In this document: in pieces, positions 7,086-15,960 of the stretch | How the letters are laid out: every line of letters starts with the position of its first letter | Position numbering within the stretch: position 1 is the stretch's first letter | DNA from: Clostridiales bacterium | Lineage (GTDB): Bacteria; Bacillota; Clostridia; Lachnospirales; Lachnospiraceae | Length of the DNA: 47,850 bases | Direction of reading: 5' to 3' | Assembly (NCBI GenBank): GCA_019416265.1 | Contig: DXXQ01000067.1 | Location: 1-47,850, forward strand | Notes under the pieces: model-generated | Told to the model about the DNA's origin: nothing | The model's input: the letters and a program-made list of their open reading frames with translations, nothing else | The model's database searches: none | Made by a program: the position numbers and the translations under genes

Positions 7086-8573
7086 TTAAGCTCTTCTCCT
7101 CTTAAACCAGACTACGAATCCCGCAACAAGGAAGAATCCGGGAATCACTCCCATAACACAGATTTTCCAAAAGCTTGCATCATAACCGGGGATCATCAAG
7201 CTTGATACCTGCAAGCTCTTGGACGGAATAGACACGGTTACTGTCTCTTCCGTATCCACCATCCATTTGAGAGATTCCATTACAAGCTTCTCATTTCCTC
7301 CTGACACCATCTGATTTACCTGACTGTCAAGAAGGGAGGATGCAGAATAGTATACCAGCTTCGTCTCTTTGTCATCCACATTTTCTGTAACACTTACTCC
7401 CACATCAAAGGGGCCGTCTGTATCTCCATCCTCTTTTTCAAGAGAACCGCTGCTCAGATTGGACTTGGAATATGCCTGATCTGAAGTGGAAAGAAGACTG
7501 TTAATTACCACTGTACTTCTCACATCATCCGCCTGGACAATGCCCTGGGCAAAGGGAGCAAGCACCATATAGCCGTCAGAAGACATCCCTGATACTGCCT
7601 CTGCACTTCCAACATCCGGCAAAATATAGTATGGCATCTGCATTGCATAGTGCTGGGAATCGCCTTCGAAAACAATTCCTTCTGTCCTTTCCAGTCCGTA
7701 ATTTGCGAGAATTTCATCGAAATTTTCCATTTTATTCTCATTGTAATCTGAGAATATCATTGTTTTTCCGCCATTTTCCAAATATTCAAGAATAGCATCT
7801 TTTTCATCTGAAGAGATATCTGTTGACGGAGATCCGATAAACAGGCAGTCTGCATCTTCCGGTACGCTTCCTTCTGATACAAGATTCAGGCTTTTTATTT
7901 CCATATTTGCCTTTTCAATTCCCTCTTTCATCGTTGAGCCAAGCTCTGTTTCCCCGTGTCCGGTCAATGTATATAAAATCGGAAGATTTTCGCTTGTCAC
8001 ATAACCAATTGCACTTGTGATCTGACCTTCTCCATCAAATCCGGTTGTCTGATAGCTGTATGTCTGATAATCAATATCACTCTCATACATATTGTTGTAA
8101 TCTATCACCTTACTTCTGTCTCCACAGGTTACAATCAGGCTGTTTGCACTCAGATTATCGGTTGTATATTCTGATGCAAATTTAGGATTTACCACCGGAT
8201 CCTTCTGCTCTACTTTTATATGTTCTGACTCATCTTCGTACTTTTTCAGAAGGCTTGTTATCACCTCATCTTCCCCACCACTCTGGGCAATCTGATAAAT
8301 CGTCACATCCTTTTCCAGCTCTGACAGCAGCTCTTTTGTCTCATCACCTATACTGTATAATTTTTGACCACTAACATCAATCTCTGTATATTTAGAAGGC
8401 AATTCTCCGACAATCATATTTATAACAATAACAACAGCTATAAAAACAACCGTCATTGTCATGCTGTACGATCCATTTTTTATATGCTTTTTGCTGAAAT
8501 TTAAAAATATATCTCTGAAATTAATTTTGTTATGTTTTTTCTCTTTATTTTTTTCTTTCATCTTATTTTTCAA
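7086..8573 (-). CDS. GldG-like ABC transporter auxiliary protein
   Basis: About 495 residues: a lysine-rich cytoplasmic start, one transmembrane helix (VVFIAVVIVINMIVGEL), a large extracytoplasmic domain and a C-terminal helix (VMGVIPGFFLVAGFVVWF) ending in RRRA. The conserved N-terminal outer motif KLYSIGDET and segments such as LYTLTGHGE and DCLFIGSPSTD fit the GldG/ABC-auxiliary family, which pairs with an ABC-2 permease. The start is uncertain. A strong GGGAGGGG favours TTG at 8573 (GTG at 8576 is an alternative); an upstream ATG at 8600 would overlap the permease gene by 10 bp with a poor ribosome-binding site, and ATG 8561 is also possible. In Bacteroidetes the homologue serves gliding motility; here a different, unknown role is likely. 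Confidence 0.75.
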   Translation of the reverse strand: MKNKMKEKNKEKKHNKINFRDIFLNFSKKHIKNGSYSMTMTVVFIAVVIVINMIVGELPSKYTEIDVSGQKLYSIGDETKELLSELEKDVTIYQIAQSGGEDEVITSLLKKYEDESEHIKVEQKDPVVNPKFASEYTTDNLSANSLIVTCGDRSKVIDYNNMYESDIDYQTYSYQTTGFDGEGQITSAIGYVTSENLPILYTLTGHGETELGSTMKEGIEKANMEIKSLNLVSEGSVPEDADCLFIGSPSTDISSDEKDAILEYLENGGKTMIFSDYNENKMENFDEILANYGLERTEGIVFEGDSQHYAMQMPYYILPDVGSAEAVSGMSSDGYMVLAPFAQGIVQADDVRSTVVINSLLSTSDQAYSKSNLSSGSLEKEDGDTDGPFDVGVSVTENVDDKETKLVYYSASSLLDSQVNQMVSGGNEKLVMESLKWMVDTEETVTVSIPSKSLQVSSLMIPGYDASFWKICVMGVIPGFFLVAGFVVWFKRRRA

Positions 8574-8590
8574 CACAATCCCCTCCCTTC

Positions 8591-9454
8591 TCAATTCCAT
8601 CTTCTCTTAAGAATCGTCTGTACTGCAAGGAATATGCAAACCGCAATTACAGAAAGGAAATAAACAACTCCTTTTATATCAAATATGCTGTTGGCAAAAT
8701 TCTCAAAATGCCCGCTCAGATTAAATACATTCAGAACCTTTTGGATTCCTCCCGCAAACAAATTCGAGTTTATAACATATGTGATAATAAGCGCTCCTTC
8801 TCCAATAATTCCGATTACTGCCGAAATAAGCACATTTTTTATCATTGTATACACGATGATCGTTGCCGCAAGAATCAGAAATCCAAATGCAACACAGGTA
8901 GACATAGATGTCTGTGAAAAGAAAGACGATATTCCGTTCATGATATAAAAGGCAAATAACAGAACAAAGGTCAGTACCGCCGCTATGATCTGACTTTCCG
9001 TAAGCGCTGACACGAAAACTCCGATCGCCAGATTTGCACAGCCAAGAAGGAAAAATCCAAAGATGGCCGTATAGGTTTCACCATAGGAAATGGTTCCGAA
9101 TTTGGACATGATCAGCGGATAGGTACACATAACCGCCATAGGAATGGCAAATACGGTTACCAGTGCCAGATATTTTCCCATAACAATACCGCTTACCGAT
9201 ACCGGGGAGGTCAGAAGAAGCTGGTCTGTCTTCTGTTTTCTCTCTTCCGCAAGTACACGCATTGTGAGAATAGGAATTCCAATCAGGAACACAAAGGTAA
9301 TTGCATTCAGCGTATATTCAAATTTGGGATACGCAGCCGTAAGCTGATATGCCGAGAAATATACACCGGTAAGTACAAGAATAAAAAATATAAACAAATA
9401 TCCGATCATGGAGGTGAGATAACTCCTCAGCTCCCTCTTATAAACTGCCGTCAT
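8591..9454 (-). CDS. ABC-2 type permease (GldF-like)
   Basis: A 287-residue integral membrane protein with about six transmembrane helices, beginning with the cytoplasmic helix MTAVYKRELRSYLTSMIGYL typical of ABC-2 permeases. The segment MRVLAEERKQKTDQLLLTSPVS after the second helix is the coupling region conserved in this subfamily. It would form the membrane channel of the exporter, paired with the ATPase encoded just upstream. Its start overlaps the ATPase gene by 17 bp, indicating translational coupling. The transported substrate cannot be told from sequence. Confidence 0.85.
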   Translation of the reverse strand: MTAVYKRELRSYLTSMIGYLFIFFILVLTGVYFSAYQLTAAYPKFEYTLNAITFVFLIGIPILTMRVLAEERKQKTDQLLLTSPVSVSGIVMGKYLALVTVFAIPMAVMCTYPLIMSKFGTISYGETYTAIFGFFLLGCANLAIGVFVSALTESQIIAAVLTFVLLFAFYIMNGISSFFSQTSMSTCVAFGFLILAATIIVYTMIKNVLISAVIGIIGEGALIITYVINSNLFAGGIQKVLNVFNLSGHFENFANSIFDIKGVVYFLSVIAVCIFLAVQTILKRRWN

Positions 9455-10508
9455 TTTCTTCTTCCCCCTTTATATTTTCTGCCGGAGCTCCTGTCTCTAA
9501 AGAATCCGTGTTGCTTTCTTCTGTATTATTTTCTTCTGTATCATTTGTATTCTCAGAAGCTTTCTCTGCGTTTTTTTCACTTTCCGTAAGTTCCAGGAAG
9601 ATTTCCTCCAGAGATACCTTTTTAGATTTCATTTCCAGAATAGGCGTATTCATCTGCGCCATTTTGTAAAATACCTGTTCTCTTATGTCATCCTGTTCAT
9701 CTGCAGTGACTTTAACTGCCCAGATTCCCTGTTCCTTGCTTCTCTCTGCCGCTGTTTCCTTCACTCCCGGAATTTCTCTCAGCGCTTTGCACACAGCATC
9801 TTTTTCACCTTTTACAAGCATTTCCAGTGTATTTGCGCCTTCTGCCAGTTTACTGAGGTTTTCCGGCGTATCGCTGGCAACCAGCTTTCCATGAGAAATA
9901 ATCAGCACATAATCGCAGATCGCGCTTACCTCTGACAAAATATGCGAGCTTAAAATGACCGTATGCTTTTTCTTAAGATCCCGAATCAGATTTCGAATCT
10001 CAATGATCTGCTTCGGGTCAAGACCAACGGTAGGTTCATCCAGGATGATCACCTCCGGATACCCCAGAATCGCCTGTGCAAGCCCCACTCTCTGCCTGTA
10101 TCCTTTAGACAGATTCTTGATCAGACGGTTTTTCATGTCTGAAATCTTCACCATATCCATAATCTCTTCAATCATGGATTCCTTGTCTTTTTTGGGGATT
10201 TTTTTCAAATCTGCGGCAAACCGCATATATTCCAGAACAGTCATATCAAAATAAAGAGGCGGCTGTTCCGGCAAATAACCGATACATTTTTTTGCTTTCT
10301 CCGGTTCTTCCAGTATGTCATGTCCGTCAATTTTAACCGTACCTTCCGTGGAAGCAATATATCCTGTTATCATATTCATCGTTGTAGATTTTCCAGCGCC
10401 GTTCGGGCCCAGAAAACCATAGATTTTGCCTTTCTCAATGGTAAAAGAAAGGTGGTCTACTGCCGTATGATTTCCATACCGCTTGACCAGATCATTCACT
10501 TCAATCAC
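9438..10508 (-). CDS. ABC transporter ATP-binding protein (GldA-like)
   Basis: A 356-residue ATPase of the ABC-2/Gld type, first gene of a four-gene operon. GTG at 10508 is chosen as start because AGGAGG lies 8 bp upstream and the ABC domain (VIEVNDLVKRYGNHTAV) begins exactly there; the longer open frame upstream has no homologous look. Motifs in order: Walker A GPNGAGKST, signature LSKGYRQR, Walker B VIILDEPTVGLDP and the switch histidine SSHILSE. A regulatory domain of about 80 residues follows. The last ~45 residues are an Asn/Glu/Thr-rich acidic tail with no known counterpart in the core family. It energises export by the adjacent permease. Confidence 0.9.
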   Translation of the reverse strand: MIEVNDLVKRYGNHTAVDHLSFTIEKGKIYGFLGPNGAGKSTTMNMITGYIASTEGTVKIDGHDILEEPEKAKKCIGYLPEQPPLYFDMTVLEYMRFAADLKKIPKKDKESMIEEIMDMVKISDMKNRLIKNLSKGYRQRVGLAQAILGYPEVIILDEPTVGLDPKQIIEIRNLIRDLKKKHTVILSSHILSEVSAICDYVLIISHGKLVASDTPENLSKLAEGANTLEMLVKGEKDAVCKALREIPGVKETAAERSKEQGIWAVKVTADEQDDIREQVFYKMAQMNTPILEMKSKKVSLEEIFLELTESEKNAEKASENTNDTEENNTEESNTDSLETGAPAENIKGEEENDGSL

Positions 10509-10630
10509 ATTACTTTCCTCCTGTTTCCTTAATCTGTAATCAAATGAAAGTAAGGCTATCCTCAAACTATAGTAAGTAACGGGGGAAAAAAGCACGAGGA
10601 CATCCTTACATAAAAAGTGTATGAATAAAT

Positions 10631-10670
10631 TGTGTTGAAATTGCGTAAGAAATGTGTTAATTTCGTGAGA
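10631..10670. repeat. Imperfect ~20-bp direct repeat upstream of ABC operon
   Basis: TGTGTTGAAATTGCGTAAGA (10631-10650) is followed at 10653 by TGTGTTAATTTCGTGAGA. It lies in the 210-bp leader of the minus-strand ABC operon, where a regulator could bind. I could not fix a clear promoter for that operon; a TATAGT near 10568 is the best but weak candidate. Confidence 0.4.
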
Positions 10671-10716
10671 AGACTGTGAAAATACGGACACAATTTGCAT
10701 CCTTACGGAACGTTTT

Positions 10717-10767
10717 TTTATTTACCGGGAAAGGAGTACAAAATGTGCTGCTTTCCCGGTAAATAAA
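10717..10767. other. Long stem-loop between rsmG and the ABC operon
   Basis: TTTATTTACCGGGAAAG pairs with CTTTCCCGGTAAATAAA around an 18-bp loop. The T and A tracts are inside the stem, so no free U-run follows in either direction. It stands just beyond the rsmG terminator and may act as a second transcription barrier between the two minus-strand operons. Confidence 0.65.
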
Positions 10768-10797
10768 AAGGAACCTCTATGCAAGAGGTTCCTTTAA
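10764..10797 (-). terminator. Rho-independent terminator of the mnmE-mnmG-rsmG operon
   Basis: On the minus strand AAAGGAACCTC, loop TTGCATA, GAGGTTCCTTT, then TTATTT. The upstream arm is made of the last codons of rsmG (KEPLA and the stop), so the gene end and the terminator share bases. Confidence 0.9.
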
Positions 10798-11499
10798 TGG
10801 GGTACCGGCCTTTCTTGGGTAACGGCCGGGAGTTGATTTTATTTTTTCGATCACTACAAGTGAACGTTCGATTTCGGAATCCGGAAGGTTAAAGTATACA
10901 ATATCCTTCACCCGTCCTCCAAGGATCTTTATCGCTTTCTCCGCCTGCTCTGCTTCTTCCTGTACCTTACCGGATTTATAAGAAATAAAGCAGCCGCCTG
11001 TTTTTACATAAGGAAGACAGTACTCGGAAAGTGTTGCAAGATTGGATACTGCCCTTGAAACACACAGATCGTATTTTTCCCTGTATGTTTTATTTTTGGC
11101 AAACTCTTCTGCCCGTCCGTGTATAGCGGATATATTTTCCAGATGAAGAAGAGCAAATGCTTCTTCCAGGAAGTTTACTCTTTTTTTCAGTGAATCCAGA
11201 AGACATGCCTCAAGATGCGGAAACGCTATCTTTAAAGGCACACCCGGAAATCCTGCTCCTGTTCCGATATCTATAACATTTTTAACATTTTTAATATCTA
11301 TGGCTTTCACACAGGCAAGACTGTCAAGGAAATGCTTTGTCAGCACCTCCTCAAATTCTGTGATCCCCGTAAGATTCATCACCTTGTTTTTTTCTATAAG
11401 GTATTCATAAAACAGAAGGTACTGCTCTTTCTGTCTCTCTGTTAATTCGATTCCAAGTTCTTCGCAGCCTTTTTCCAAAATGGTTAAATCATATGCCAT
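10777..11499 (-). CDS. rsmG: 16S rRNA (guanine-N7) methyltransferase RsmG
   Basis: A 240-residue SAM-dependent methyltransferase that methylates the N7 of G527 (E. coli numbering) of 16S rRNA, a site linked to streptomycin response. The SAM-binding motif IDIGTGAGFPGVPLKIAFP is visible near residue 75, and the catalytic-face segment DLCVSRAVSNL follows. The start is ATG 11499, which shares one base with the mnmG stop (TGATG) and has AGGAG 9 bp upstream; a TTG one codon earlier is less likely. The length is normal. It is the last gene of the mnmE-mnmG-rsmG operon, a near-universal order by oriC. Confidence 0.95.
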   Translation of the reverse strand: MAYDLTILEKGCEELGIELTERQKEQYLLFYEYLIEKNKVMNLTGITEFEEVLTKHFLDSLACVKAIDIKNVKNVIDIGTGAGFPGVPLKIAFPHLEACLLDSLKKRVNFLEEAFALLHLENISAIHGRAEEFAKNKTYREKYDLCVSRAVSNLATLSEYCLPYVKTGGCFISYKSGKVQEEAEQAEKAIKILGGRVKDIVYFNLPDSEIERSLVVIEKIKSTPGRYPRKAGTPLKEPLA

Positions 11500-13388
11500 C
11501 AATTGTTTCTCCTTTTATTATACTGCTCAAGATAAACTAAAAGTACGGAGATATCCGCAGGGGATACCCCGGAAATACGGGATGCCTGACCGATGGAAAC
11601 CGGACGGAACTGTTCCAGCTTCTGCCGTGCCTCCAGTCTTAAGCTTCCCACCTGTTCGTAATCCAGCTCCTCCGGAATCTTCTTCATTTCCAGTTTTTTG
11701 AACTGTTCTACCTGCTTTAACTGTCTTCGGATATATCCGTCATATTTAATGTTGATATCAACCTGTTCTTTCACATCCCAGGGAAGCTGCGGGCGCTCCT
11801 TATCTATCGGAGCCACTGCTTCATAAGAAAGCTCAGGACGGCGGATCAGCTCTGCAAGAGTGGTTCCCGATTTCAGCGGCGTACTGCCGAAGGATTCCAG
11901 AAGTGCCTGAACCTCTGCAGAAGCGCCGATATTGGTATGCTCCACACGACAGATTTCCTCTTCAATTCTCTTTTCCTTTGTGAGAAGAGCCTGATACTCC
12001 TCTTCTGTGATAAGGCCTGCCTCATATCCTCTGCGGCGCAGACGAAGATCTGCATTGTCCTGGCGGAGAAGCAGTCTGTACTCTGCGCGGCTGGTCATCA
12101 TCCGGTACGGCTCATGGTTTTCCTTTGTTACAAGGTCGTCGATCAGAACGCCGATATACGCCTCGGAACGGTCAAGGATCATCTGCTCCCTGCCCTTTAT
12201 CTCCATCGCCGCATTGATTCCCGCTACCAGTCCCTGGGCTGCAGCCTCCTCATAACCGGAACTTCCGTTAAACTGTCCGGCGCTGAAAAGTCCTCTGATC
12301 TCTTTAAATTCCAGAGTAGGATAAAGCTGTCTGGGATTGATGCAGTCATATTCAATGGCATAAGCATTTTTAACAATTTTCGCATGTTCCAGTCCCGGAA
12401 CAGAGTGGTACATCTCTTCCTGAACATCCTCGGGAAGAGAACTTGACATTCCTCCCACATAAACCTCATTGGTGTAAAGTCCCTCAGGTTCGATAAATAC
12501 CTGATGGCGGTTCTTATCTGCAAACCTTACCACTTTGTCCTCAATAGACGGACAGTAACGGGGGCCGGTTCCCTCAATCATACCGGAATATAAAGGAGAA
12601 CGGTCCAGGTTCTCACGGATGATCTCATGTGTTTTTTCGTTTGTGTAAGTCAGCCAGCAGGATTTCTGTTCGATCTGAACGTCCTCCGGATTTGTGGAAA
12701 ACGAAAACGGTACAACTTTCTTATCTCCGAACTGCTCTTCCATCTTGGAATAATCCAGGGTATTTCCTGCAAGTCTCGCCGGTGTTCCTGTTTTAAAGCG
12801 GAACATTTCGATTCCCAGCTCTTTCAGGGCATCTGTGAGATAATTGGCTGCCTGAAGTCCGTTCGGGCCCGTATAGCTGCTCACATCACCGTAAATACAT
12901 CTGGCTTTCAGATAGGTTCCTGTACAGAGAATAACCGCCTTACAGTTATATACTGCCCCTGAGTAGGTTTCCACTCCCGTAATTTTCCCGTTTTCCACCA
13001 GAAGCTTTGTGATCTCTCCCTGTTTAATAGTGAGATTTTCCTGATTTTCCAGGGTTTTTCTCATTTCATTGCTGTACGCCTGCTTGTCCGCCTGGGCGCG
13101 CAGAGAGTGAACCGCAGGCCCTTTGGAACAGTTCAGCATTTTTGACTGGATAAAAGTCTTATCAATATTTTTTCCCATTTCTCCGCCCAGGGCATCGATT
13201 TCTCTTACAAGATGGCCTTTGGAACTGCCTCCGATATTGGGGTTGCAGGGCATCAGGGCAATGCTGTCCACACTTACCGTAAACATGATCGTCGAAAGCC
13301 CCAGACGGGCTCCTGCAAGCGCAGCTTCACAGCCGGCATGTCCTGCGCCTACAACCACAATATCATAATCCTCCACTAATTTTTTCAT
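11499..13388 (-). CDS. mnmG: tRNA uridine-5-carboxymethylaminomethyl(34) synthesis enzyme MnmG (GidA)
   Basis: A 629-residue FAD enzyme. With MnmE it installs the carboxymethylaminomethyl (or aminomethyl) group on wobble U34 of several tRNAs, using methylene-tetrahydrofolate. The N-terminal dinucleotide-binding loop is VVVGAGHAGCEAALAGARLG (residues 11-30). The family signatures GPRYCPSIEDKVVRF and SGYEEAAAQGLVAGINAA are present, along with the C-terminal helical tRNA/MnmE-binding domain (GVSPADISVLLVYLEQYNKRR). Full length. It lies between mnmE (44 bp upstream) and rsmG (overlapping), as expected for partners of one complex. Confidence 0.97.
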   Translation of the reverse strand: MKKLVEDYDIVVVGAGHAGCEAALAGARLGLSTIMFTVSVDSIALMPCNPNIGGSSKGHLVREIDALGGEMGKNIDKTFIQSKMLNCSKGPAVHSLRAQADKQAYSNEMRKTLENQENLTIKQGEITKLLVENGKITGVETYSGAVYNCKAVILCTGTYLKARCIYGDVSSYTGPNGLQAANYLTDALKELGIEMFRFKTGTPARLAGNTLDYSKMEEQFGDKKVVPFSFSTNPEDVQIEQKSCWLTYTNEKTHEIIRENLDRSPLYSGMIEGTGPRYCPSIEDKVVRFADKNRHQVFIEPEGLYTNEVYVGGMSSSLPEDVQEEMYHSVPGLEHAKIVKNAYAIEYDCINPRQLYPTLEFKEIRGLFSAGQFNGSSGYEEAAAQGLVAGINAAMEIKGREQMILDRSEAYIGVLIDDLVTKENHEPYRMMTSRAEYRLLLRQDNADLRLRRRGYEAGLITEEEYQALLTKEKRIEEEICRVEHTNIGASAEVQALLESFGSTPLKSGTTLAELIRRPELSYEAVAPIDKERPQLPWDVKEQVDINIKYDGYIRRQLKQVEQFKKLEMKKIPEELDYEQVGSLRLEARQKLEQFRPVSIGQASRISGVSPADISVLLVYLEQYNKRRNN

Positions 13389-13432
13389 CGTAACTCTCCT
13401 ATATTTTCATCACTGCTGCCGCAGCGCGATCA

Positions 13433-14806
13433 TTATTTTCCCGTACAGAATTTGCTGAAAATCTCGTTGACCAGATCTTCTCCCACGGCCTCACCCACGA
13501 TTGTTCCCAGCTTTTCATAGGCATTCATCAGGTCGATGGAAAAGAAATCCTCCGGCATTCCCATTTCAATACTGTTTCTCACAAGCTCCAGACTTTGATC
13601 CGCCTCCTCAAGGGCAGCTTTATGGCGGGCATTTGTAATATATACTTCGTCATTGAAGCTTAAATTGCCGCTGAAGAACATGGATTTAATCTCTTCTTCC
13701 AGCTCGAAAATCCCCGTTTCTTCTTTTGCGGAAATGGGAATAACCGGATGTCCTGTACGCTTTTTCAAATCCTGCATATCTACTGCAGGCGTTAAATCTG
13801 TCTTATTATAAAGGACAATGGCCTTTTTGTCACTCAGCATTCCTATAATTTCTTCATCATTTTCATCAAGGGGCGCAGAGGAATCTACCACATAGAGGAT
13901 CAGATCCGCTTTCTGTGCCATTTCCCTGGCTCGGCTTACTCCGATTTTTTCCACCACATCTTCTGTCTCGCGGATTCCCGCAGTGTCGATAATCTTTAAG
14001 GTAATGCCGTGAAGTGTGATATACTCTTCCAGAATATCCCTGGTTGTTCCTGCAATATCTGTTACAATGGCTTTATTTTCGCCGATCAAAAGGTTCAGGA
14101 GAGAAGATTTACCTGCGTTTGGTTTGCCCAGGATCACGGTCTGGATGCCTTCCTGAATCATCTTTCCGTCAGAAGAACTTTTCAACAGCTCTTTGACTTT
14201 TTTCTCCTCCTTATCCACAACTTCAAGCAGCTCCTGTGGATATCCCTCAAGGCTGATGTGTTCCGGATCATCCAGGGCAGATTCAATATACGCAATATGA
14301 TAGATCAGCTTCTCCCTGATCTCTTTAATGGCGCGGTAAACAGAGCCTCGAAGCTGATCCATGGAGCTTCGCAGAGCATACTCATTTTTTGCCTGAATCA
14401 CATCCATAACCGCTTCTGCCTGGGAAAGATCCAGACGCCCGTTGAGAAAGGCGCGTTTGGTAAATTCTCCAGGTGCAGCAATTTCAGCGCCGTTTTTCAG
14501 CACGGTTTCCAGCACCCGTTTCATGGCAAACACACCGCCGTGACAGTCGATCTCCACCGTATCCTCCCCTGTAAAGGTTCTGGGAGCATACATCAGCATA
14601 ACAAGGACTTCATCTATCAGCTCCTCCCCATCATAAATATATCCATAATGGATGGTATGGGTGGGCTGTTCTTTAATCTGCTTTTTCCCGCCTTTTGAAC
14701 GATAGATCCGGGATATGACATCCATGGCATTTTCTCCGCTGATGCGGATAATTCCGATTCCCGACGCGCTCATGGCCGTTGAAATCGCAGCAATCGTTGT
14801 TTCCAT
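13433..14806 (-). CDS. mnmE: tRNA modification GTPase MnmE (TrmE)
   Basis: A 457-residue GTPase, partner of MnmG in U34 tRNA modification. The N-terminal folate-binding domain (about 1-118) is followed by helical parts enclosing a GTPase domain. Visible G motifs are GKPNAGKSS (G1), IAGTTRD (G2), DTAG (G3) and NKTD (G4). It ends with FCTGK, matching the C-terminal C-I/T-GK motif whose Cys is needed for activity. AGGAGG precedes the start. A hairpin with a C(UUCG)G loop (14829-14846) lies in its short leader. Length is normal. Confidence 0.97.
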   Translation of the reverse strand: METTIAAISTAMSASGIGIIRISGENAMDVISRIYRSKGGKKQIKEQPTHTIHYGYIYDGEELIDEVLVMLMYAPRTFTGEDTVEIDCHGGVFAMKRVLETVLKNGAEIAAPGEFTKRAFLNGRLDLSQAEAVMDVIQAKNEYALRSSMDQLRGSVYRAIKEIREKLIYHIAYIESALDDPEHISLEGYPQELLEVVDKEEKKVKELLKSSSDGKMIQEGIQTVILGKPNAGKSSLLNLLIGENKAIVTDIAGTTRDILEEYITLHGITLKIIDTAGIRETEDVVEKIGVSRAREMAQKADLILYVVDSSAPLDENDEEIIGMLSDKKAIVLYNKTDLTPAVDMQDLKKRTGHPVIPISAKEETGIFELEEEIKSMFFSGNLSFNDEVYITNARHKAALEEADQSLELVRNSIEMGMPEDFFSIDLMNAYEKLGTIVGEAVGEDLVNEIFSKFCTGK

Positions 14807-14882
14807 TTCGTCCTCCTTTTTATTTTCCGGAACGCCGAAGCATTCCTTTTCTCAGTAATCTCATTTAATGTTATATATAAAT

Positions 14883-14963
14883 AAAAAAATGTTATTCCAG
14901 ATAAAAACGGGCACGTTCTGATCACGTGTTATCCTCGCTTTCACCATAGAATAACATTTTTTT
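14883..14963. other. Long inverted repeat between jag and mnmE
   Basis: AAAAAAATGTTATTC (14883-14897) and GAATAACATTTTTTT (14949-14963) are perfect 15-bp complements around a 51-bp loop that itself contains CACGT/ACGTG. Because both arms end in A/T runs, the structure could terminate transcription in either direction. It separates the rpmH-to-jag operon from mnmE. Confidence 0.6.
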
Positions 14964-15003
14964 GAATTTATTCAAGCCTTAATTCCTGTAAAGGTATTGA
15001 AAA

Positions 15004-15939
15004 TTAATATCTTTTCAGTTTCACCACTACATGACGGTATGGTTCTTCTCCTTCGCTGACTGTCTCAACGAACTTATTTCCCTGGAGAGCAGAGTGAATG
15101 ATTCTTCTCTCATACGGGTTCATCGGTTCCAGTACAACAGGCTTTCTTGTCTTCTTTACCTTGTATGCAATACCGCGGGCAAGGTTCTCCAGTGTTTCTT
15201 TACGGCGTCTGCGGTAATCCTCGGTATCAAGCTTTACACGAATGTAATTTGCTTTTCCCTTATTTACCACAAGACTGGTCAGATACTGAAGAGAGTCAAG
15301 AGTCTGTCCTCTCTTACCAATGAGGATTCCCATATCCTCGCCTTCGAAATCTACTTCAAGGCTTCCGTCATTTGTATTGTATTTGGATGTGATCTCCACT
15401 TCCCCGAGATTCATGGAAGCGAACACATCGCGAAGAAATACAACTGCTCTTTCTTCGATTTCTTTAATTTCTGCCGGATCTGTAAGAATTTCAACAGCCT
15501 TTGTCACCTTAGCCGGTTTTTCTTTTGCTGTTTCTTTTGGTTCTTTCGGCATTTTTTCCTTAACCGGTTTCTCTTTTACAGGTTTTTCTTTAAACTGTTT
15601 CGCCGGTTTTGGCTGTTTCTCTTTTATTTCTTTAACTTCTTTTTTTGCTTTTACAGGCTCTGCTTTAGGAGCGCTTTTCGGAGCTTCCGGTTTTTTCTCT
15701 TCTTTGAAAGCATTGATTTTTACAGTTTCAACGATATCCTTCATTTCTTCTTCCGGAGAAACTGTTTCAATTTTACGAACCTTAACGATTGCTGGTTTGC
15801 TTCCTAATCCGAAAAATCCGCTGCTTCCTTCACTTACCACCTGGATATCCAACTGGTCACTGGATACGCCGAGCTCGATACAAGCCTTAGTGATGGCTTC
15901 ACTTTTTGTTTTCGCTGAAAACTGGATATATTCCTCCAT
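15004..15939 (-). CDS. jag: RNA-binding protein Jag (KhpB), KH and R3H domains
   Basis: About 311 residues. Residues 1-52 form the Jag_N domain (MEEYIQFSAKTKSEAITKAC ... FFGLG). A ~110-residue Lys/Pro/Glu-rich linker (about 55-165) contains KPVKEKPVKEK repeats. A type-II KH domain (~170-245; motif MGILIGKRGQTLDSLQYL) and an R3H domain (~250-310; ETVSEGEEPYRHVVVKLKRY) complete the protein. ATG 15939 has GGAGG 8 bp upstream and is preferred over an upstream TTG. It binds RNA and influences division and envelope processes in Firmicutes. It is encoded immediately after yidC, its usual partner (spoIIIJ-jag). Confidence 0.95.
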   Translation of the reverse strand: MEEYIQFSAKTKSEAITKACIELGVSSDQLDIQVVSEGSSGFFGLGSKPAIVKVRKIETVSPEEEMKDIVETVKINAFKEEKKPEAPKSAPKAEPVKAKKEVKEIKEKQPKPAKQFKEKPVKEKPVKEKMPKEPKETAKEKPAKVTKAVEILTDPAEIKEIEERAVVFLRDVFASMNLGEVEITSKYNTNDGSLEVDFEGEDMGILIGKRGQTLDSLQYLTSLVVNKGKANYIRVKLDTEDYRRRRKETLENLARGIAYKVKKTRKPVVLEPMNPYERRIIHSALQGNKFVETVSEGEEPYRHVVVKLKRY

Positions 15940-15960
15940 TATCAACCCCTCCGTTCCGGA

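Noticed and set aside
10509..10700. N-terminal extension of the ABC ATPase
   Set aside because: The open frame continues upstream, but the GTG at 10508 has an ideal ribosome-binding site and begins the ABC domain.
14009..14698. 229-residue plus-strand frame antisense to mnmE
   Set aside because: Shadow of the well-supported mnmE gene; it lacks a start signal.
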